A stretch of 64,000 nucleotides of DNA, from contig NZ_RHUM01000005.1 in NCBI RefSeq assembly GCF_003937915.1, positions 104,014-168,013 on the forward strand. Reading direction: 5' to 3'. A program made the translations under genes and the position numbers. This DNA comes from Erwinia sp. 198 (GTDB lineage: Bacteria > Pseudomonadota > Gammaproteobacteria > Enterobacterales > Enterobacteriaceae). Position 1 is the stretch's first letter, and the number at the start of each line of letters is the position of its first letter. Of this stretch, positions 33,973-43,717 are shown one piece after another. The notes under the pieces were generated by a model, which worked only from the letters and a program-made list of their open reading frames with translations, had not been told where the DNA came from and made no database searches.

Positions 33973-34983
33973 GTGATCGACTTACGCAGTGATACGGTAA
34001 CCCGCCCTTCCGCCGCGATGCTGTCCGCGATGATGGCTGCGGAAACCGGCGACGATGTTTATGGCGACGACCCTACGGTTAACGCGCTGCAGGCCAAAGC
34101 GGCCGAACTCAGCGGGAAAGAGGCCGCGCTTTTTCTGCCGACGGGCACCCAGGCTAACCTGGTGGCGCTGCTCTGCCACTGCCAGCGCGGCGAAGAATAT
34201 ATCGTCGGCCAGCTGGCGCATAACTACAAATATGAGGCTGGCGGCGCGGCGGTGCTCGGCAGCATTCAGCCGCAGCCGATCCTTGCAGCAAAAGATGGTA
34301 CGCTGCCGCTGGACTTGGTCGAACAGTTTATCAAGCCGGATGATTTTCATTTTGCGATGACCCGGCTGCTGAGCCTTGAAAACACCCATAACGGTAAAGT
34401 GCTGCCGCTGGCCTATTTGCAGGAAGCTTGGGCATTCACGCGCGGTCATAAGCTGGCGCTGCATGTGGACGGCGCGCGCATTTTCAATGCGGCCGTGGCG
34501 CTGGGCGTCACGCTGGGCGATCTTACGCAATATTGCGATACGCTGACTATCTGTTTATCGAAAGGTCTGGGTACGCCGGCCGGCTCGCTGCTGTGCGGCA
34601 GCAAAGCCTATATTGAGCGCGCGAAGCGCTGGCGTAAAATGACCGGCGGCGCCATGCGGCAGTCGGGCATTCTGGCTGCGGCCGGGCTTTACGCCCTGGA
34701 GCACAACGTTACGCGGCTTCGGGACGATCACGACAATGCCGCCTGGCTGGCCGCGCAGCTAAAGGCCGCTGGCGTGCAGGTTTCCAGCCAGAACACCAAT
34801 ATGGTCTTTGTGCGTCTGCCGGAACAGCAGGCCGCGCCGCTTAAGGCATGGATGCGTGAGAAAGGCATCGTTCTGCACACGGGCGCCGTGACGCGCTTAG
34901 TCACGCATCTGGATGTCGATCGCCCGGCGCTGGAAAAAGTGGTCGCGGAATGGAAAGCGTTTCTGGCCAGCCAGCCGGGCTAG
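33973..34983 (+). CDS. ltaE: Low-specificity L-threonine aldolase
   Basis: PLP enzyme that cleaves L-threonine and L-allo-threonine to glycine and acetaldehyde and also acts on phenylserine. The 336-residue product carries the family start IDLRSDTVTRPS, the HVDGARIFNAAVALG motif and the PLP lysine in CLSKGLGTPAGS. The start is GTG at 33973, preceded by AAGGAGCG. It follows poxB as in E. coli. Its stop codon overlaps that of the convergent amiD inside a shared CTAG. Confidence 0.96.
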   Translation: MIDLRSDTVTRPSAAMLSAMMAAETGDDVYGDDPTVNALQAKAAELSGKEAALFLPTGTQANLVALLCHCQRGEEYIVGQLAHNYKYEAGGAAVLGSIQPQPILAAKDGTLPLDLVEQFIKPDDFHFAMTRLLSLENTHNGKVLPLAYLQEAWAFTRGHKLALHVDGARIFNAAVALGVTLGDLTQYCDTLTICLSKGLGTPAGSLLCGSKAYIERAKRWRKMTGGAMRQSGILAAAGLYALEHNVTRLRDDHDNAAWLAAQLKAAGVQVSSQNTNMVFVRLPEQQAAPLKAWMREKGIVLHTGAVTRLVTHLDVDRPALEKVVAEWKAFLASQPG

Positions 34984-35801
34984 TCACCATACTTTTCCAA
35001 CAGCGCTTCGACGATAGCCTCGCTTTCCGCGTCCGCCACGCCTGAATAGTCAGCGGGCCGGTAATGCATCTGAAAAGCGGCTATCACCCGCTGTTGCTGC
35101 CCTGGCGACATCTCAGGCGTCGCTTCGTAGCCGTAGCGCGCCAGCAGCGCCAGCAGATGCTTGCTGTCCGTTAGCTGGCCCGGCGCTCTTCCCGCCAGGT
35201 AATAGCTTACGCGAGCCTCGTCCGGCCACGCGCCAATGCCCTGTTGATAAAGCCAGCGCCACGGGAACAGCGGGCCGGGATCCTGTTTGCGCTGCGGGGC
35301 GATATCGCTGTGTCCGACGACATCCTGCGGGCAAATGCCGTAGCGCCGGGTGATATCCCGCGCCAGCGGCATCAGCGCGGCCATCTGATCGCGGGAAAAA
35401 GGATACCAGGCTCGCCCTTGCGGCGTGCGGCGATAGCCGGGATTTTCCAGTTCGATACCAAGCGAAGTATCATTGAGCCGCGTCGCGCCTCGCCAGAAAC
35501 TGATGCCCGCGTGCCACGCCAACTCGGATTCCGGCACAAGCCGCAGCACTACCGGTTGTTTCCCATGCTGAAAGGGTCTGGCAGGAATAAGATAGTGCGC
35601 ACTGACTTCCCGATCGGTCAGCGTAGCCAGCGAGCGGGGAAAATCCTCAGCGGTATAGTGAATAACCAATACCTTAATACGTGGACGAGCCCCGTAAGCG
35701 GCGTGGCGCGTATCCACTACGTAGCCATTCTGTTTTTCCAGGCCGGATGTACAGGCGCTCAGTAGGATGGCCGCCGCCAGCGCCGTCAGCAGGCGCATCA
35801 A
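34980..35801 (-). CDS. amiD: N-acetylmuramoyl-L-alanine amidase AmiD (lipoprotein)
   Basis: Zinc amidase anchored to the outer membrane that cuts the amide bond between MurNAc and the stem peptide, including 1,6-anhydro muropeptides. The 273-residue product starts with a lipoprotein signal ending in LLSAC (Cys17). It carries an Amidase_2 domain with VLVIHYTA and [14 protein letters not shown] metal and catalytic motifs. A C-terminal peptidoglycan-binding-like domain follows (about 190-273). Its ATG overlaps the ybjQ stop. E. coli ybjS and ybjT, which lie between ltaE and amiD, are absent. Confidence 0.95.
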   Translation of the reverse strand: MMRLLTALAAAILLSACTSGLEKQNGYVVDTRHAAYGARPRIKVLVIHYTAEDFPRSLATLTDREVSAHYLIPARPFQHGKQPVVLRLVPESELAWHAGISFWRGATRLNDTSLGIELENPGYRRTPQGRAWYPFSRDQMAALMPLARDITRRYGICPQDVVGHSDIAPQRKQDPGPLFPWRWLYQQGIGAWPDEARVSYYLAGRAPGQLTDSKHLLALLARYGYEATPEMSPGQQQRVIAAFQMHYRPADYSGVADAESEAIVEALLEKYGD

Positions 35802-36121
35802 CGCCGTGTTTTAACCGCGGTGCCGCTGACGCTGACCATCAGCATACTGCTGTCTTTGCCAACGGTTTCGTAATCGATATCAATCCCGACCACGGCGTCC
35901 GCGCCCATTGCCTTGGCCTGCTCTTCCAGCTCGGCAAAGGCTATCTGGCGCGCCTTGCGCAACTCTTTCTCATATGCGCCGGAACGGCCGCCGACGATAT
36001 CGCGAATGCCGGCAAAGAAATCGCGGAAGATATTGGCGCCCAGAATCGCTTCGCCAGTCACAACGCCGCAGTACTCCGTTATGGGCTGGCCTTCCAGCGT
36101 AGGGGTGGTGGAAAATTGCAT
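35798..36121 (-). CDS. ybjQ: YbjQ family protein (UPF0145)
   Basis: Small cytoplasmic protein of the UPF0145/DUF74 family, sometimes called heavy-metal-binding-domain-like, with no proven role. The 107-residue product has the typical core [29 protein letters not shown] and the [15 protein letters not shown] stretch. It overlaps amiD by 4 bases, so the two are co-translated. The pairing with amiD is also found in E. coli. Confidence 0.93.
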   Translation of the reverse strand: MQFSTTPTLEGQPITEYCGVVTGEAILGANIFRDFFAGIRDIVGGRSGAYEKELRKARQIAFAELEEQAKAMGADAVVGIDIDYETVGKDSSMLMVSVSGTAVKTRR

Positions 36122-36225
36122 GATTTTCTCCTTAACTTCAATCCAGGGTTTTAGCTCTTATGGCCAGGCAGACCAGCTATACTTTATGCTAAAAAACGCC
36201 ATCCAGAAACCATAAGGAAATCAAG

Positions 36226-36762
36226 ATGAAGTTACAGCTTGCCGCTCTGGCTCCGCTGGCGCTGCTGCTCAGCGCCTGTACCACGGTACAACCCGTCTTT
36301 AAGGATAATGGCAGCCGCACCTCTCCCTGCGCCGAAGGCGGCCCGGATTCTGTTGCTCAGGCGTTTTACGATCTGCGCCTTGAGCAGCCTGCTCAGGGCT
36401 TGCCGAATGCCACCCAGCTGGCTAAATATCGTCCTTACCTCAGCGACAGGCTCTATCAGACGCTGCTGAAGGCTGATAACGATCCGCAAAAAGAAGCAAC
36501 CCTACGCGGGGATATCTTCTCAAGCCAGGCGGCGGGCGCCACCTCGGCGAGCGTAGCGGATTCATCGTCAATCCCTAACCACGACGCGCGCAATATTCCG
36601 CTGCGGGTTAAGCTCAGCCGCGACGGCGACAAGCCGCAAAGCTGGCAGGATGAAGTGCTGATGATCCATGAAGGAACCTGCTGGGCAGTGGACGACGTGC
36701 GCTATCTTGGCCCCGCACCGCATATTGAAGGCGGCTCCCTCAGCCAGCGCCTGCTGCGATAG
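36226..36762 (+). CDS. ybjP: Predicted lipoprotein YbjP
   Basis: Envelope lipoprotein of unknown function. The 178-residue product has a signal peptide with lipobox LLLSAC (Cys18), followed by TTVQPVFKDNGSRTSPCAEGG. The rest is a DUF3828-like domain with the conserved WQDEVLMIHEGTCWAVDDVRYLG end, close to E. coli YbjP. It lies upstream of artP and has its own terminator. Confidence 0.93.
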   Translation: MKLQLAALAPLALLLSACTTVQPVFKDNGSRTSPCAEGGPDSVAQAFYDLRLEQPAQGLPNATQLAKYRPYLSDRLYQTLLKADNDPQKEATLRGDIFSSQAAGATSASVADSSSIPNHDARNIPLRVKLSRDGDKPQSWQDEVLMIHEGTCWAVDDVRYLGPAPHIEGGSLSQRLLR

Positions 36763-36770
36763 GGTTTTCC

Positions 36771-36794
36771 GCGCACCGCCGACAAGCGGTGCGC
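36771..36794 (+). terminator. Stem-loop after ybjP
   Basis: GCGCACCGC pairs perfectly with GCGGTGCGC (9 bp) around a 6-base loop, followed by CTCTTCCCCC. Strong hairpin with a pyrimidine tail rather than a pure T-run. Confidence 0.6.
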
Positions 36795-36949
36795 CTCTTC
36801 CCCCTGCTGCATTTTTATCCAGCCTCCCTCATTTTGTGCTAGCCTTGTAGTTAACTTACCTGCATAAGCGAATTTTTCGCCGCGCTGATTGCATAACTAT
36901 GCCGTCAACGTTAAGATTCGCAGAACTAATCGCTATTCACTTTTTGCGC

Positions 36950-37678
36950 ATGAGTATTCAACTAAACGCTGTAAACTGCTTTTATGGCGCCCATCAGGCG
37001 CTTTTTGATATTCAGCTGACCTGCCCGGAAGGCGAGACGCTGGTGCTGCTCGGCCCAAGCGGCGCTGGCAAGAGCTCGCTGCTGCGCGTGCTGAACCTGC
37101 TGGAGATGCCGCGATCCGGCACGCTGGGGATCGCCGGTCATCATTTCGACTTCAGCAAAGCACCGGGCGACGCGGCTATTCGCGAGCTGCGCCAAAACGT
37201 TGGTATGGTGTTCCAACAGTACAATCTCTGGCCGCACCTGACGGTGATGCAGAACCTGATCGAAGCGCCCTGCCGCGTGCTGGGATTAAGTAAAGATCGG
37301 GCGCTGGCTCGCGCCGAAAAACTACTGGAACGCCTGCGCCTGACCAAATTCGCCGACCGTTTTCCTCTGCACCTGTCCGGCGGACAGCAGCAGCGTGTTG
37401 CTATCGCCCGTGCATTAATGATGGAACCGGCCGTGTTGCTGTTTGATGAACCGACGGCGGCGCTGGATCCGGAAATCACGGCGCAGATCGTGGCGATTAT
37501 TCAGGAACTCTCTGAAACCCATATCACTCAGGTGATCGTTACCCATGAGGTCGAAGTGGCGCGCAAAACGGCCAGCCGCGTCGTCTATATGGAGAATGGT
37601 TATATCGTGGAACAGGGTGACGCCAGCCACTTTACACAGCCGCAAACCGAAGCGTTTGCCAATTATCTTTCGCACTGA
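36950..37678 (+). CDS. artP: Arginine ABC transporter ATP-binding protein ArtP
   Basis: ATPase of the Art arginine importer at the inner face of the membrane. The 242-residue product has Walker A GPSGAGKS (residues 35-42), signature LSGGQQQR and Walker B VLLFDEP. I chose ATG 36950 ([20 protein letters not shown]) because it aligns exactly with E. coli; the frame is open 17 codons further upstream. It heads artP-artI-artQ-artM. ArgR control is expected from E. coli, but I found no convincing ARG box. Confidence 0.97.
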   Translation: MSIQLNAVNCFYGAHQALFDIQLTCPEGETLVLLGPSGAGKSSLLRVLNLLEMPRSGTLGIAGHHFDFSKAPGDAAIRELRQNVGMVFQQYNLWPHLTVMQNLIEAPCRVLGLSKDRALARAEKLLERLRLTKFADRFPLHLSGGQQQRVAIARALMMEPAVLLFDEPTAALDPEITAQIVAIIQELSETHITQVIVTHEVEVARKTASRVVYMENGYIVEQGDASHFTQPQTEAFANYLSH

Positions 37679-37692
37679 TGCAGGACATAATG

Positions 37693-38424
37693 ATGAAAAA
37701 AATCGTACTTGCCGCGCTGTTAGCCGGTGTAAGCCTGAGCGCCAGCGCCGCGCAGACCATCCGTTTTGCTACCGAAGCCTCTTATCCTCCTTTTGAATTT
37801 GTCGATTCCGACAACAAAATTCAGGGTTTTGACGTCGATTTAGCGAACGCGCTGTGTAAAGAGATGGACGCGACCTGCACCTTTACTAATCAGGCCTTCG
37901 ACAGCCTGATCCCAAGCCTGAAGTTCCGTCGTTTTGACGCGGTCATGGCCGGAATGGACATCACGCCAGAGCGTGAGAAGCAGGTGCTGTTTACCAAAGC
38001 CTATTATGATAATTCCGCTTTGTTTATCGCGCAGAAAGGCAAAGTTGCTGACGTAGCGGCGCTGAAAGGCAAACGCGTCGGCGTGCAGAACGGCACCACG
38101 CACCAGAAATACCTGACCGAAAAACTGACCGAAGTGAAAACCGTGCCTTACGACAGCTACCAGAATGCCATTCTGGATCTGAAAAACGGCCGTATTGATG
38201 CCGTATTCGGCGACACGGCGGTGGTTAACGAGTGGCTGAAGCAAAACGCCTCGCTGGCCGCGGTTGGCGAGAAGGTCACCGATAAAGACTACTTCGGCAC
38301 CGGACTGGGTATCGCCCTGCGCCAGGGCAACACCCAGCTTCAGGGCAAATTCAACGCCGCGCTGGATAAAGTGAAAGCCGACGGCACCTATAAAACCATC
38401 TACAGCAAATGGTTCCAGCAATAA
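37693..38424 (+). CDS. artI: Arginine ABC transporter substrate-binding protein ArtI
   Basis: Periplasmic binding protein of the Art system. The 243-residue product has a signal peptide ([19 protein letters not shown]) and a type II amino-acid-binding fold with [13 protein letters not shown] and the [23 protein letters not shown] segment. ATG 37693 is chosen by homology; another ATG lies directly before it. It is 14 bases after artP and 4 bases before artQ. Confidence 0.96.
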   Translation: MKKIVLAALLAGVSLSASAAQTIRFATEASYPPFEFVDSDNKIQGFDVDLANALCKEMDATCTFTNQAFDSLIPSLKFRRFDAVMAGMDITPEREKQVLFTKAYYDNSALFIAQKGKVADVAALKGKRVGVQNGTTHQKYLTEKLTEVKTVPYDSYQNAILDLKNGRIDAVFGDTAVVNEWLKQNASLAAVGEKVTDKDYFGTGLGIALRQGNTQLQGKFNAALDKVKADGTYKTIYSKWFQQ

Positions 38425-38428
38425 CGGA

Positions 38429-39151
38429 ATGAACGAATTTTACCCTCTTGCAAGCGCCGCCGGGATGACCGTCGGCCTTGCCGTTTCTGCGCTGGCCGCA
38501 GGCCTGATTCTGGCGATGATATTCGCCGTCTGGGAGTCCGCCCGCTGGCGGCCGGTGGCCTGGCTCGGCACCGCGCTGGTGACGCTATTTCGCGGGCTGC
38601 CGGAAATCCTGGTGGTGCTGTTCGTCTATTTTGGCGCATCGCAGCTGTTGCTGACGCTTTCCGACGGCTTTACGCTACATCTGGGCTTCGCTTCGCTGCC
38701 GGTGCAGATGACGATTGAAAATTTCGACGTCAGCCCGTTTCTCTGCGGCGTAATCGCGCTGTCGATCCTTTATTCCTCTTACGCTTCGCAGACGCTGCGT
38801 GGCGCGCTGAAGGCGGTGCCTCAGGGACAGTGGGAGTCGGGCCAGGCGCTCGGCATGAAAACGCCGGCGATATTCTTCCGTCTGATCCTGCCGCAAATGT
38901 GGCGTCACGCGCTGCCGGGCCTGGGCAACCAGTGGCTGGTGCTGCTGAAGGATACGGCGCTGGTATCGCTGATCAGCGTTAACGATATTATGCTGCAAAC
39001 CAAAAGCATCGCTTCGCGCACGCAGGAGCCTTTTACCTGGTACATGGTGGCAGCGGCAATTTATTTAATTATCACCCTGCTCAGCCAGCAGGTTTTAAAG
39101 CGTATCGAAGCGCGTACCACCCGTTTTGAGCAGGGGAATAACGGATGCTGA
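38429..39151 (+). CDS. artQ: Arginine ABC transporter permease ArtQ
   Basis: Inner-membrane permease of the HisMQ type that pairs with ArtM. The 240-residue product has about five membrane segments and the EAA-type loop [24 protein letters not shown]. It starts 4 bases after artI and overlaps artM by 7 bases, consistent with one operon. Confidence 0.96.
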   Translation: MNEFYPLASAAGMTVGLAVSALAAGLILAMIFAVWESARWRPVAWLGTALVTLFRGLPEILVVLFVYFGASQLLLTLSDGFTLHLGFASLPVQMTIENFDVSPFLCGVIALSILYSSYASQTLRGALKAVPQGQWESGQALGMKTPAIFFRLILPQMWRHALPGLGNQWLVLLKDTALVSLISVNDIMLQTKSIASRTQEPFTWYMVAAAIYLIITLLSQQVLKRIEARTTRFEQGNNGC

Positions 39152-39813
39152 GCTATTTACCCGAGCTGCTGAAAGGGCTGCATACCAGCCTGACGCTAAC
39201 GGTGGCCTCGCTGCTGCTGGCGCTGCTGCTGGCGTTGCTGTTTACGGTGATCCTGTCGCTGAAGATCCCGGTACTGAACGCTATCGTGCGCGGCTACATC
39301 ACGCTGTTTACCGGCACGCCGCTGCTGGTGCAAATCTTTTTGATTTACTACGGGCCGGGACAGTTTCCTTCTATTCAGGCGATCCCGTGGCTATGGAACG
39401 GGCTTTCGCAGCCCTGGCTTTGCGCCCTCCTTGCGCTTTCGCTTAACAGCGCGGCCTATACCACCCAGCTGTTTTATGGCGCGGTCAGAGCTATTCCTGC
39501 CGGTCAGTGGCAGTCCTGCGCCGCGCTGGGGATGAACCGTAAAGATACGCTGCGTATTCTGCTGCCCTACGCGTTTAAACGCGCGCTTTCCTCTTATTCC
39601 AATGAGGTGGTGCTGGTATTTAAGAGCACCTCGCTGGCTTATACCATTACGCTAATGGAAGTGATGGGCCAGGGACAGCAGCTTTACGGGCGTACCTACG
39701 ACGTAACGGTTTTTGCCGCAGCGGGCGTCATTTACCTGTGCGTTAACGGGCTGCTGACGCTGATGATGCGCCTGATAGAACGACGAGCGCTGGCTTTCGA
39801 GCGTCGTAGCTGA
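39145..39813 (+). CDS. artM: Arginine ABC transporter permease ArtM
   Basis: Second permease of the arginine importer. The 222-residue product has about five helices and the coupling loop [26 protein letters not shown]. Its start lies within the end of artQ. A 121-base gap with no clear terminator separates it from the artJ-like gene. Confidence 0.96.
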   Translation: MLSYLPELLKGLHTSLTLTVASLLLALLLALLFTVILSLKIPVLNAIVRGYITLFTGTPLLVQIFLIYYGPGQFPSIQAIPWLWNGLSQPWLCALLALSLNSAAYTTQLFYGAVRAIPAGQWQSCAALGMNRKDTLRILLPYAFKRALSSYSNEVVLVFKSTSLAYTITLMEVMGQGQQLYGRTYDVTVFAAAGVIYLCVNGLLTLMMRLIERRALAFERRS

Positions 39814-39934
39814 GCCTCCATGCCGGCGGCGGCATTCGCTAAATAACAGCGCTTAACCGTCAGTTAATCAGCGCATAACGCCGCGGCGGCAACCGTCATA
39901 CTATCCCGATAATATTCACGCAAGGGCCGGAGAC

Positions 39935-40696
39935 ATGCTTAAGGTTTGCGTTTTTCTGCTTATCGGATTTGCTGCCAACGCGCTGGCCAGCGGCCCGCTT
40001 CGCTTTGCCACTTCGGCGACCTATCCGCCTTTTGTCTACCTGAATGCCGGGCAACAGCTGGTGGGGTTTGATATCGAGCTGGCAAAAGCCCTGTGCGCAA
40101 AAATAGCGCGGCAGTGTCTCTTTACCAATAATGATTTTGACCGCCTGCTGCCTTCGCTAAAATTCAACCGCTATGACGCGGTGATTTCCGGCCTGGATAT
40201 TACCGAAGAGCGCCGGGAAGAGGCGGATTTCACCCAGCCCTATCTGGAAAGTTCCGGCATGGTGATTGCGGTTAAAGGCCGCTACGCCTCTTTAGCGCAG
40301 CTACGCGGCAAGCGCGTTGGCGTCGCCGATGCCACAACCTTACAGGCCTGGCTGCAAAGTTCCTGGCCGGATATCATTCCCGTCGCGTACGACAACTATC
40401 AGAATGCGCTTTTGGATATCCGCAGCGCCAGGCTCGACGCCATTTTTGGCGAGACGCCTTCCATGCAGGCCATCCTGAGAAGCAATCCCGGCCTGGTCGC
40501 CATAGGCAAGCCGATTAAGGATAATCGCTATTTCAGTGCAGGCCTGGGTATCGCGGTACGTAAAGGCGATAAGGCGCTGCTGGAGCAGCTGAATGGCGCG
40601 CTACAAAGCCTGAGCGATGAGGGTACGCTGCATATGCTGAAGCAACGCTGGCTTGGCCCGGCAGCCGACCTGCCTGCCGAGTCAGAGATGCCGTAG
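39935..40696 (+). CDS. artJ: Diverged ArtJ-like substrate-binding protein
   Basis: Periplasmic binding protein in the position of E. coli artJ, which encodes an arginine-specific receptor. The 253-residue product has a signal peptide ([18 protein letters not shown]) and the family features [28 protein letters not shown] and [11 protein letters not shown]. The usual NGTTHQKY ligand-loop stretch is replaced by DATTLQAW and the C-terminus carries an extra acidic tail, so ligand preference may differ. It overlaps the convergent rlmC by 15 bases. Its own promoter probably lies in the upstream 121-base gap. Confidence 0.85.
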   Translation: MLKVCVFLLIGFAANALASGPLRFATSATYPPFVYLNAGQQLVGFDIELAKALCAKIARQCLFTNNDFDRLLPSLKFNRYDAVISGLDITEERREEADFTQPYLESSGMVIAVKGRYASLAQLRGKRVGVADATTLQAWLQSSWPDIIPVAYDNYQNALLDIRSARLDAIFGETPSMQAILRSNPGLVAIGKPIKDNRYFSAGLGIAVRKGDKALLEQLNGALQSLSDEGTLHMLKQRWLGPAADLPAESEMP

Positions 40697-41809
40697 CAGC
40701 GTCAGGACTTCGCCGTGCGCGGTGTGCGGGAACATATCGAACAGCTGGACTTTAACAAGAGTGTATTCGCTCAGGCGGGCGATATCATCAGCCATGGTCT
40801 GCGCGTTACAGCTGGAATAAAGAATGAACGGCGGCGCCATACGGCTCAAATAATCGCAGAGCGCGGCGCCAATACCGCGACGCGGCGGATTGACCAGCAC
40901 CAGATCGGGCGTGCTGACTTCGCCGGTAGCAAACGCCGTAGAGTCCAGCGCGGCGAAGCTGACTTTCTCCAGCCCCATTTTTTCCGCTGAACGTTTAGCG
41001 CAGGCGATGGCCTCCGCGCTGATTTCAATGCCGGTCAGCGACATCTCTGGCGTGGCGCAATGCAGGCCAAAGCCGCCTACGCCGCAGAACAGATCCCACA
41101 TGCTTTTGACGTCCAGCTCGCTTACCCATGCTCTTGCCGTAGCGTACAGCGAGGCGGCTACCGCCGGGTTGGTCTGGAAAAAACTCTGCGGCCGGATCCA
41201 CAGCGGCACGTCGTTAAGCTGGTCGGCCAGCGCCTGATTTTCCGTTAGCGGGATCTCTTCTTCGCCCTCCAGAATTGCCATATGCACCGGCTGGATATTG
41301 GCTGAAATCACGCTCAGCTGCGGCAGCTGCGCCTGCAGGACGGGCAGCGCGTTAGTCAGCTGGACCAGCTTCTCTTTGGATCGCAACACAAAGCGCAGCA
41401 TCAGCTCGCCGCTGCGGCTGCTTTCCGTCAGCAGGATAAACTTCAACTCGCCGCGCTTGCGCGCCACGTTATACGGCGTCAGACCCGCGCGGGCGATAAA
41501 GGGTTTCAGCTGCGCAAATACCGCAGCGAAGCTGTCGGGATAAAGCGGACAGCCACAAAGATCGACCGGCGTACCGTCGCGATGCACAATGCCGAGCAGC
41601 GGGCGCTCCACGCTGCCGCTGACCACCATTTTCGCCTTGTTGCGAAAGCCCTGCTGCGCCGAAGTGACCGGCGGCAGCCATTCGCTGACCGCCTGCGCGG
41701 ACAGAAGCCGTTGCAGCTCAGACTGCTTTTGAGCCAGCTGTTGCGAATAGGGGCGATCCAGCCACTGGCAGGAGCGGCAGCGATCGGCATCATAAAGGGC
41801 GCAGTGCAT
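40682..41809 (-). CDS. rlmC: 23S rRNA (uracil-747-C5)-methyltransferase
   Basis: SAM-dependent enzyme that makes m5U747 in 23S rRNA. The 375-residue product has the [4Fe-4S] cysteines at the N-terminus ([15 protein letters not shown]3, C11, C14) and in LCGCPLYP, the SAM motif [12 protein letters not shown], and the catalytic Cys in [12 protein letters not shown] 41809 is chosen by homology with E. coli. Its 3' end overlaps the convergent artJ-like gene by 15 bases. Confidence 0.96.
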   Translation of the reverse strand: MHCALYDADRCRSCQWLDRPYSQQLAQKQSELQRLLSAQAVSEWLPPVTSAQQGFRNKAKMVVSGSVERPLLGIVHRDGTPVDLCGCPLYPDSFAAVFAQLKPFIARAGLTPYNVARKRGELKFILLTESSRSGELMLRFVLRSKEKLVQLTNALPVLQAQLPQLSVISANIQPVHMAILEGEEEIPLTENQALADQLNDVPLWIRPQSFFQTNPAVAASLYATARAWVSELDVKSMWDLFCGVGGFGLHCATPEMSLTGIEISAEAIACAKRSAEKMGLEKVSFAALDSTAFATGEVSTPDLVLVNPPRRGIGAALCDYLSRMAPPFILYSSCNAQTMADDIARLSEYTLVKVQLFDMFPHTAHGEVLTLLRHL

Positions 41810-41857
41810 GTAAAATCTCGTCAAACAAAAGCGGGCGGGGATTGTACCACTGTGGGA

Positions 41858-42313
41858 TCAGCGCTGCTGAAAAAAATCCCGGCTGCTGGCAGGGAAAAAG
41901 AGCAGCCCCAGCACCAGCAGGTCAGGTAGTTTTTGCGAGAGCAGCAGATGCCCCTCCTCGCCGCGCAGTGAAAATATTTCCGGGCCGATCCAGCCCGCCG
42001 AGGCCATCAGCATATAACCGATCGCGATCAGCTGCGAGCAGCCGTAGCCCAGGCGTCCCCAGCGGCGGCCATGCAGTAGCGCAAGCGCACAGCGCAGCTC
42101 AATAAAAAAGAGCAGCTGGCTGGCAATAAATATGAGGGTGGCGCTCCAGCTTTGTGCGGCAAGATGGATAACATTCAACAGCGTATCCAGCCCCATTTCA
42201 TGCACTTCCAGCGCGACGCTCAGGCAGCGTGTCATAATGATAGCGATTGCCGCCACCACTACCGGGACGGGGATCTCGCAGGCTGGCTCCTGTTTCAGCA
42301 CCTCTGACACCAT
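41858..42313 (-). CDS. ybjO: Inner-membrane protein YbjO
   Basis: Small membrane protein of unknown role with about four hydrophobic segments. The 151-residue product resembles E. coli YbjO in the ARR/GRRWGRLGYG loop and the LLLSQKLPDLLVLGLLFFPASSRDFF end. I chose ATG 42313 (MVSEVLKQEP) because GGGAGA precedes it; the frame is open for 51 codons more. It lies 48 bases upstream of rlmC on the same strand. Confidence 0.85.
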   Translation of the reverse strand: MVSEVLKQEPACEIPVPVVVAAIAIIMTRCLSVALEVHEMGLDTLLNVIHLAAQSWSATLIFIASQLLFFIELRCALALLHGRRWGRLGYGCSQLIAIGYMLMASAGWIGPEIFSLRGEEGHLLLSQKLPDLLVLGLLFFPASSRDFFQQR

Positions 42314-42339
42314 TTTCTCCCGTCCATGCTCCGTTTTAG

Positions 42340-42357
42340 TGCAGGTGTGCCCGTGCA
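42340..42357. promoter_or_regulatory. NtrC-like enhancer site candidate
   Basis: TGCAGGTGTGCCCGTGCA has two TGCA ends in the spacing of an NtrC site, with the right arm (CGTGCA) matching GGTGCA at 5 of 6 positions and the left arm weaker. It lies about 130-147 bases upstream of the inferred start of the sigma-54 promoter at 42461. This is a candidate only. Confidence 0.3.
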
Positions 42358-42460
42358 ACGTTCCCCTGCCCCCGTTTGCTGTGCTTTCGGCAAAGGCTGT
42401 CGCCAGGTTAGCGCCAGAGAAAAACAAAGCGCGAGGCTTTCTTCGCTCAATCCTCTTTCC

Positions 42461-42476
42461 TGGCACGATAACTGCT
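42461..42476 (+). promoter_or_regulatory. Sigma-54 promoter for the YjiH/YjiG/M20 operon
   Basis: TGGCACG-ATAA-CTGCT matches the consensus TGGCACG-N4-TTGCW at all defined bases but one, and the essential GG and GC are 10 bases apart. Transcription would begin near 42487, 86 bases before the operon's first ATG. No sigma-70 promoter of similar quality is visible in this gap. Confidence 0.75.
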
Positions 42477-42572
42477 TCTCACCTGTTGAATTAGCAGCAA
42501 TTTATGTTTAGTCCAGTTTGCCAACAATTGCCACTGGATAAGATTTTTCGGATCGCTACTCGGGAGACAGAA

Positions 42573-43241
42573 ATGGAGACTGGATCGGCAAAAGCTCGTG
42601 AACACTGGACGCCAGGCATTGGCGCTTACCTGGCCCTGATCGTGGCTATTCTCTTTTTTTCCGGCCTGTTTTTAAACGTGGAGGGGGCAAAATGGCTGGG
42701 CGCTTTTGACTTCACTACCCTCGGCGGCAAGTTCGGCACCATTAAGGATGCCGCGCGCGCCACCTTTCTCGGGGAAGGCGGTACGGGGGCTAAAGCTGGT
42801 TTCCTGTTTGCCCTTTCGCTGGTGCCGACGGTAATGCTGGCGCTGGGCCTGCTGGAAATCTTTACCCATTATGGTGCCATCCGCGCCGCTCATAAGCTGC
42901 TGACGCCGCTGTTAAAACCCCTGCTCGGTATTCCGGGACGCTGCGGGCTGGCATTGATCACCGATTTGCAAAGCACAGACGCGGGCGCGGCGCTGACCAA
43001 AGAGCTGCACGACGAGAAACAGATAGGAAAAAAGGACGTGGTGATTATGGCCGCCTGGCAATACTCCGGCGCGGGGCTGATTAACAACTATTTTGCCATT
43101 GGTTCAGCGCTGTTCGTCTCGCTTTCCGTCCCGGTGCTGGTGCCGCTGGTGCTGATGTTTGTATTGAAGTTTGTTGGCGCTGCCGTAGTGCGTCTGGTGT
43201 TAGCTACTGTTTATAAACAGGATTTCCAGCATGAAAAATAA
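42573..43241 (+). CDS. yjiH: YjiH-like membrane protein (nucleoside-recognition/Gate domain)
   Basis: Inner-membrane protein of the spore-maturation-protein-A / nucleoside-recognition (Gate) family, thought to transport small molecules together with the YjiG-like partner; substrate unknown. The 222-residue product has about five or six hydrophobic segments and the family core KPLLGIPGRCGLALITDLQSTDAGAALTKEL. ATG 42573 follows CGGGAGAC. It overlaps the next gene by 11 bases. In E. coli this pair lies next to iadA (isoaspartyl dipeptidase); here it is with an M20 hydrolase, so import of a peptide or amide is plausible. Confidence 0.8.
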   Translation: METGSAKAREHWTPGIGAYLALIVAILFFSGLFLNVEGAKWLGAFDFTTLGGKFGTIKDAARATFLGEGGTGAKAGFLFALSLVPTVMLALGLLEIFTHYGAIRAAHKLLTPLLKPLLGIPGRCGLALITDLQSTDAGAALTKELHDEKQIGKKDVVIMAAWQYSGAGLINNYFAIGSALFVSLSVPVLVPLVLMFVLKFVGAAVVRLVLATVYKQDFQHEK

Positions 43242-43704
43242 TCCGCCCGTTGCCGTTTCCCATAACCCTTTTGATGTGTTCGTCGTCGGTGCGCGAAAAG
43301 GGTTTCATATCGCGATTCATAATTTAATGCCTAACGTCATTATGGCGTACGTGATTGCCGAGATGCTTAACCTGCTGGGCGTGATGGCCTTTATTGGCAA
43401 GATCTTTGCCCCCGTGATGGGCCTGTTTGGGCTCCCGGGCGAAGCCGTGACGGTGCTGCTTACCGCCTGGCTTTCGTCGTCGGCCGGAACCGGCGTGGCG
43501 GTAAGCCTGCTGGCGAAAGGCGTGCTGACCGGCGGCGATATCACCATCCTGGCGCCGGCCATCTTTCTGATGGGATCGCAGCTGCAATATATGGGTCGCC
43601 TGCTGGGCGTGGCCGACGTGCCGAAAAAGCACTGGCCGCTACTGATGCTGACCAGCGTTCTGAATGCCGTTATCGCCATGCTGGTGATGCGTTTTATCGC
43701 TTAA
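43231..43704 (+). CDS. yjiG: YjiG-like membrane protein (nucleoside-recognition/Gate domain)
   Basis: Partner of the preceding protein, related to spore maturation protein B. The 157-residue product aligns with E. coli YjiG: GARKGFHIAIHNLMPNVIMAYVI, APVMGLFGLPGEAVTVLL and the GDITILAPAIFLMGSQLQYMGR stretch. It has about four hydrophobic segments. Translational coupling to the first gene (11-base overlap) suggests a two-component membrane complex. The hydrolase gene begins 13 bases later. Confidence 0.85.
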   Translation: MKNNPPVAVSHNPFDVFVVGARKGFHIAIHNLMPNVIMAYVIAEMLNLLGVMAFIGKIFAPVMGLFGLPGEAVTVLLTAWLSSSAGTGVAVSLLAKGVLTGGDITILAPAIFLMGSQLQYMGRLLGVADVPKKHWPLLMLTSVLNAVIAMLVMRFIA

Positions 43705-43717
43705 TGGAGGCTTTATC

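Noticed and set aside
36840-36949. ARG box (ArgR operator) upstream of artP
   Set aside because: A TGCATAACTATGC stretch partly fits the pattern, but too many key bases differ from TGAAT-N4-ATTCA.
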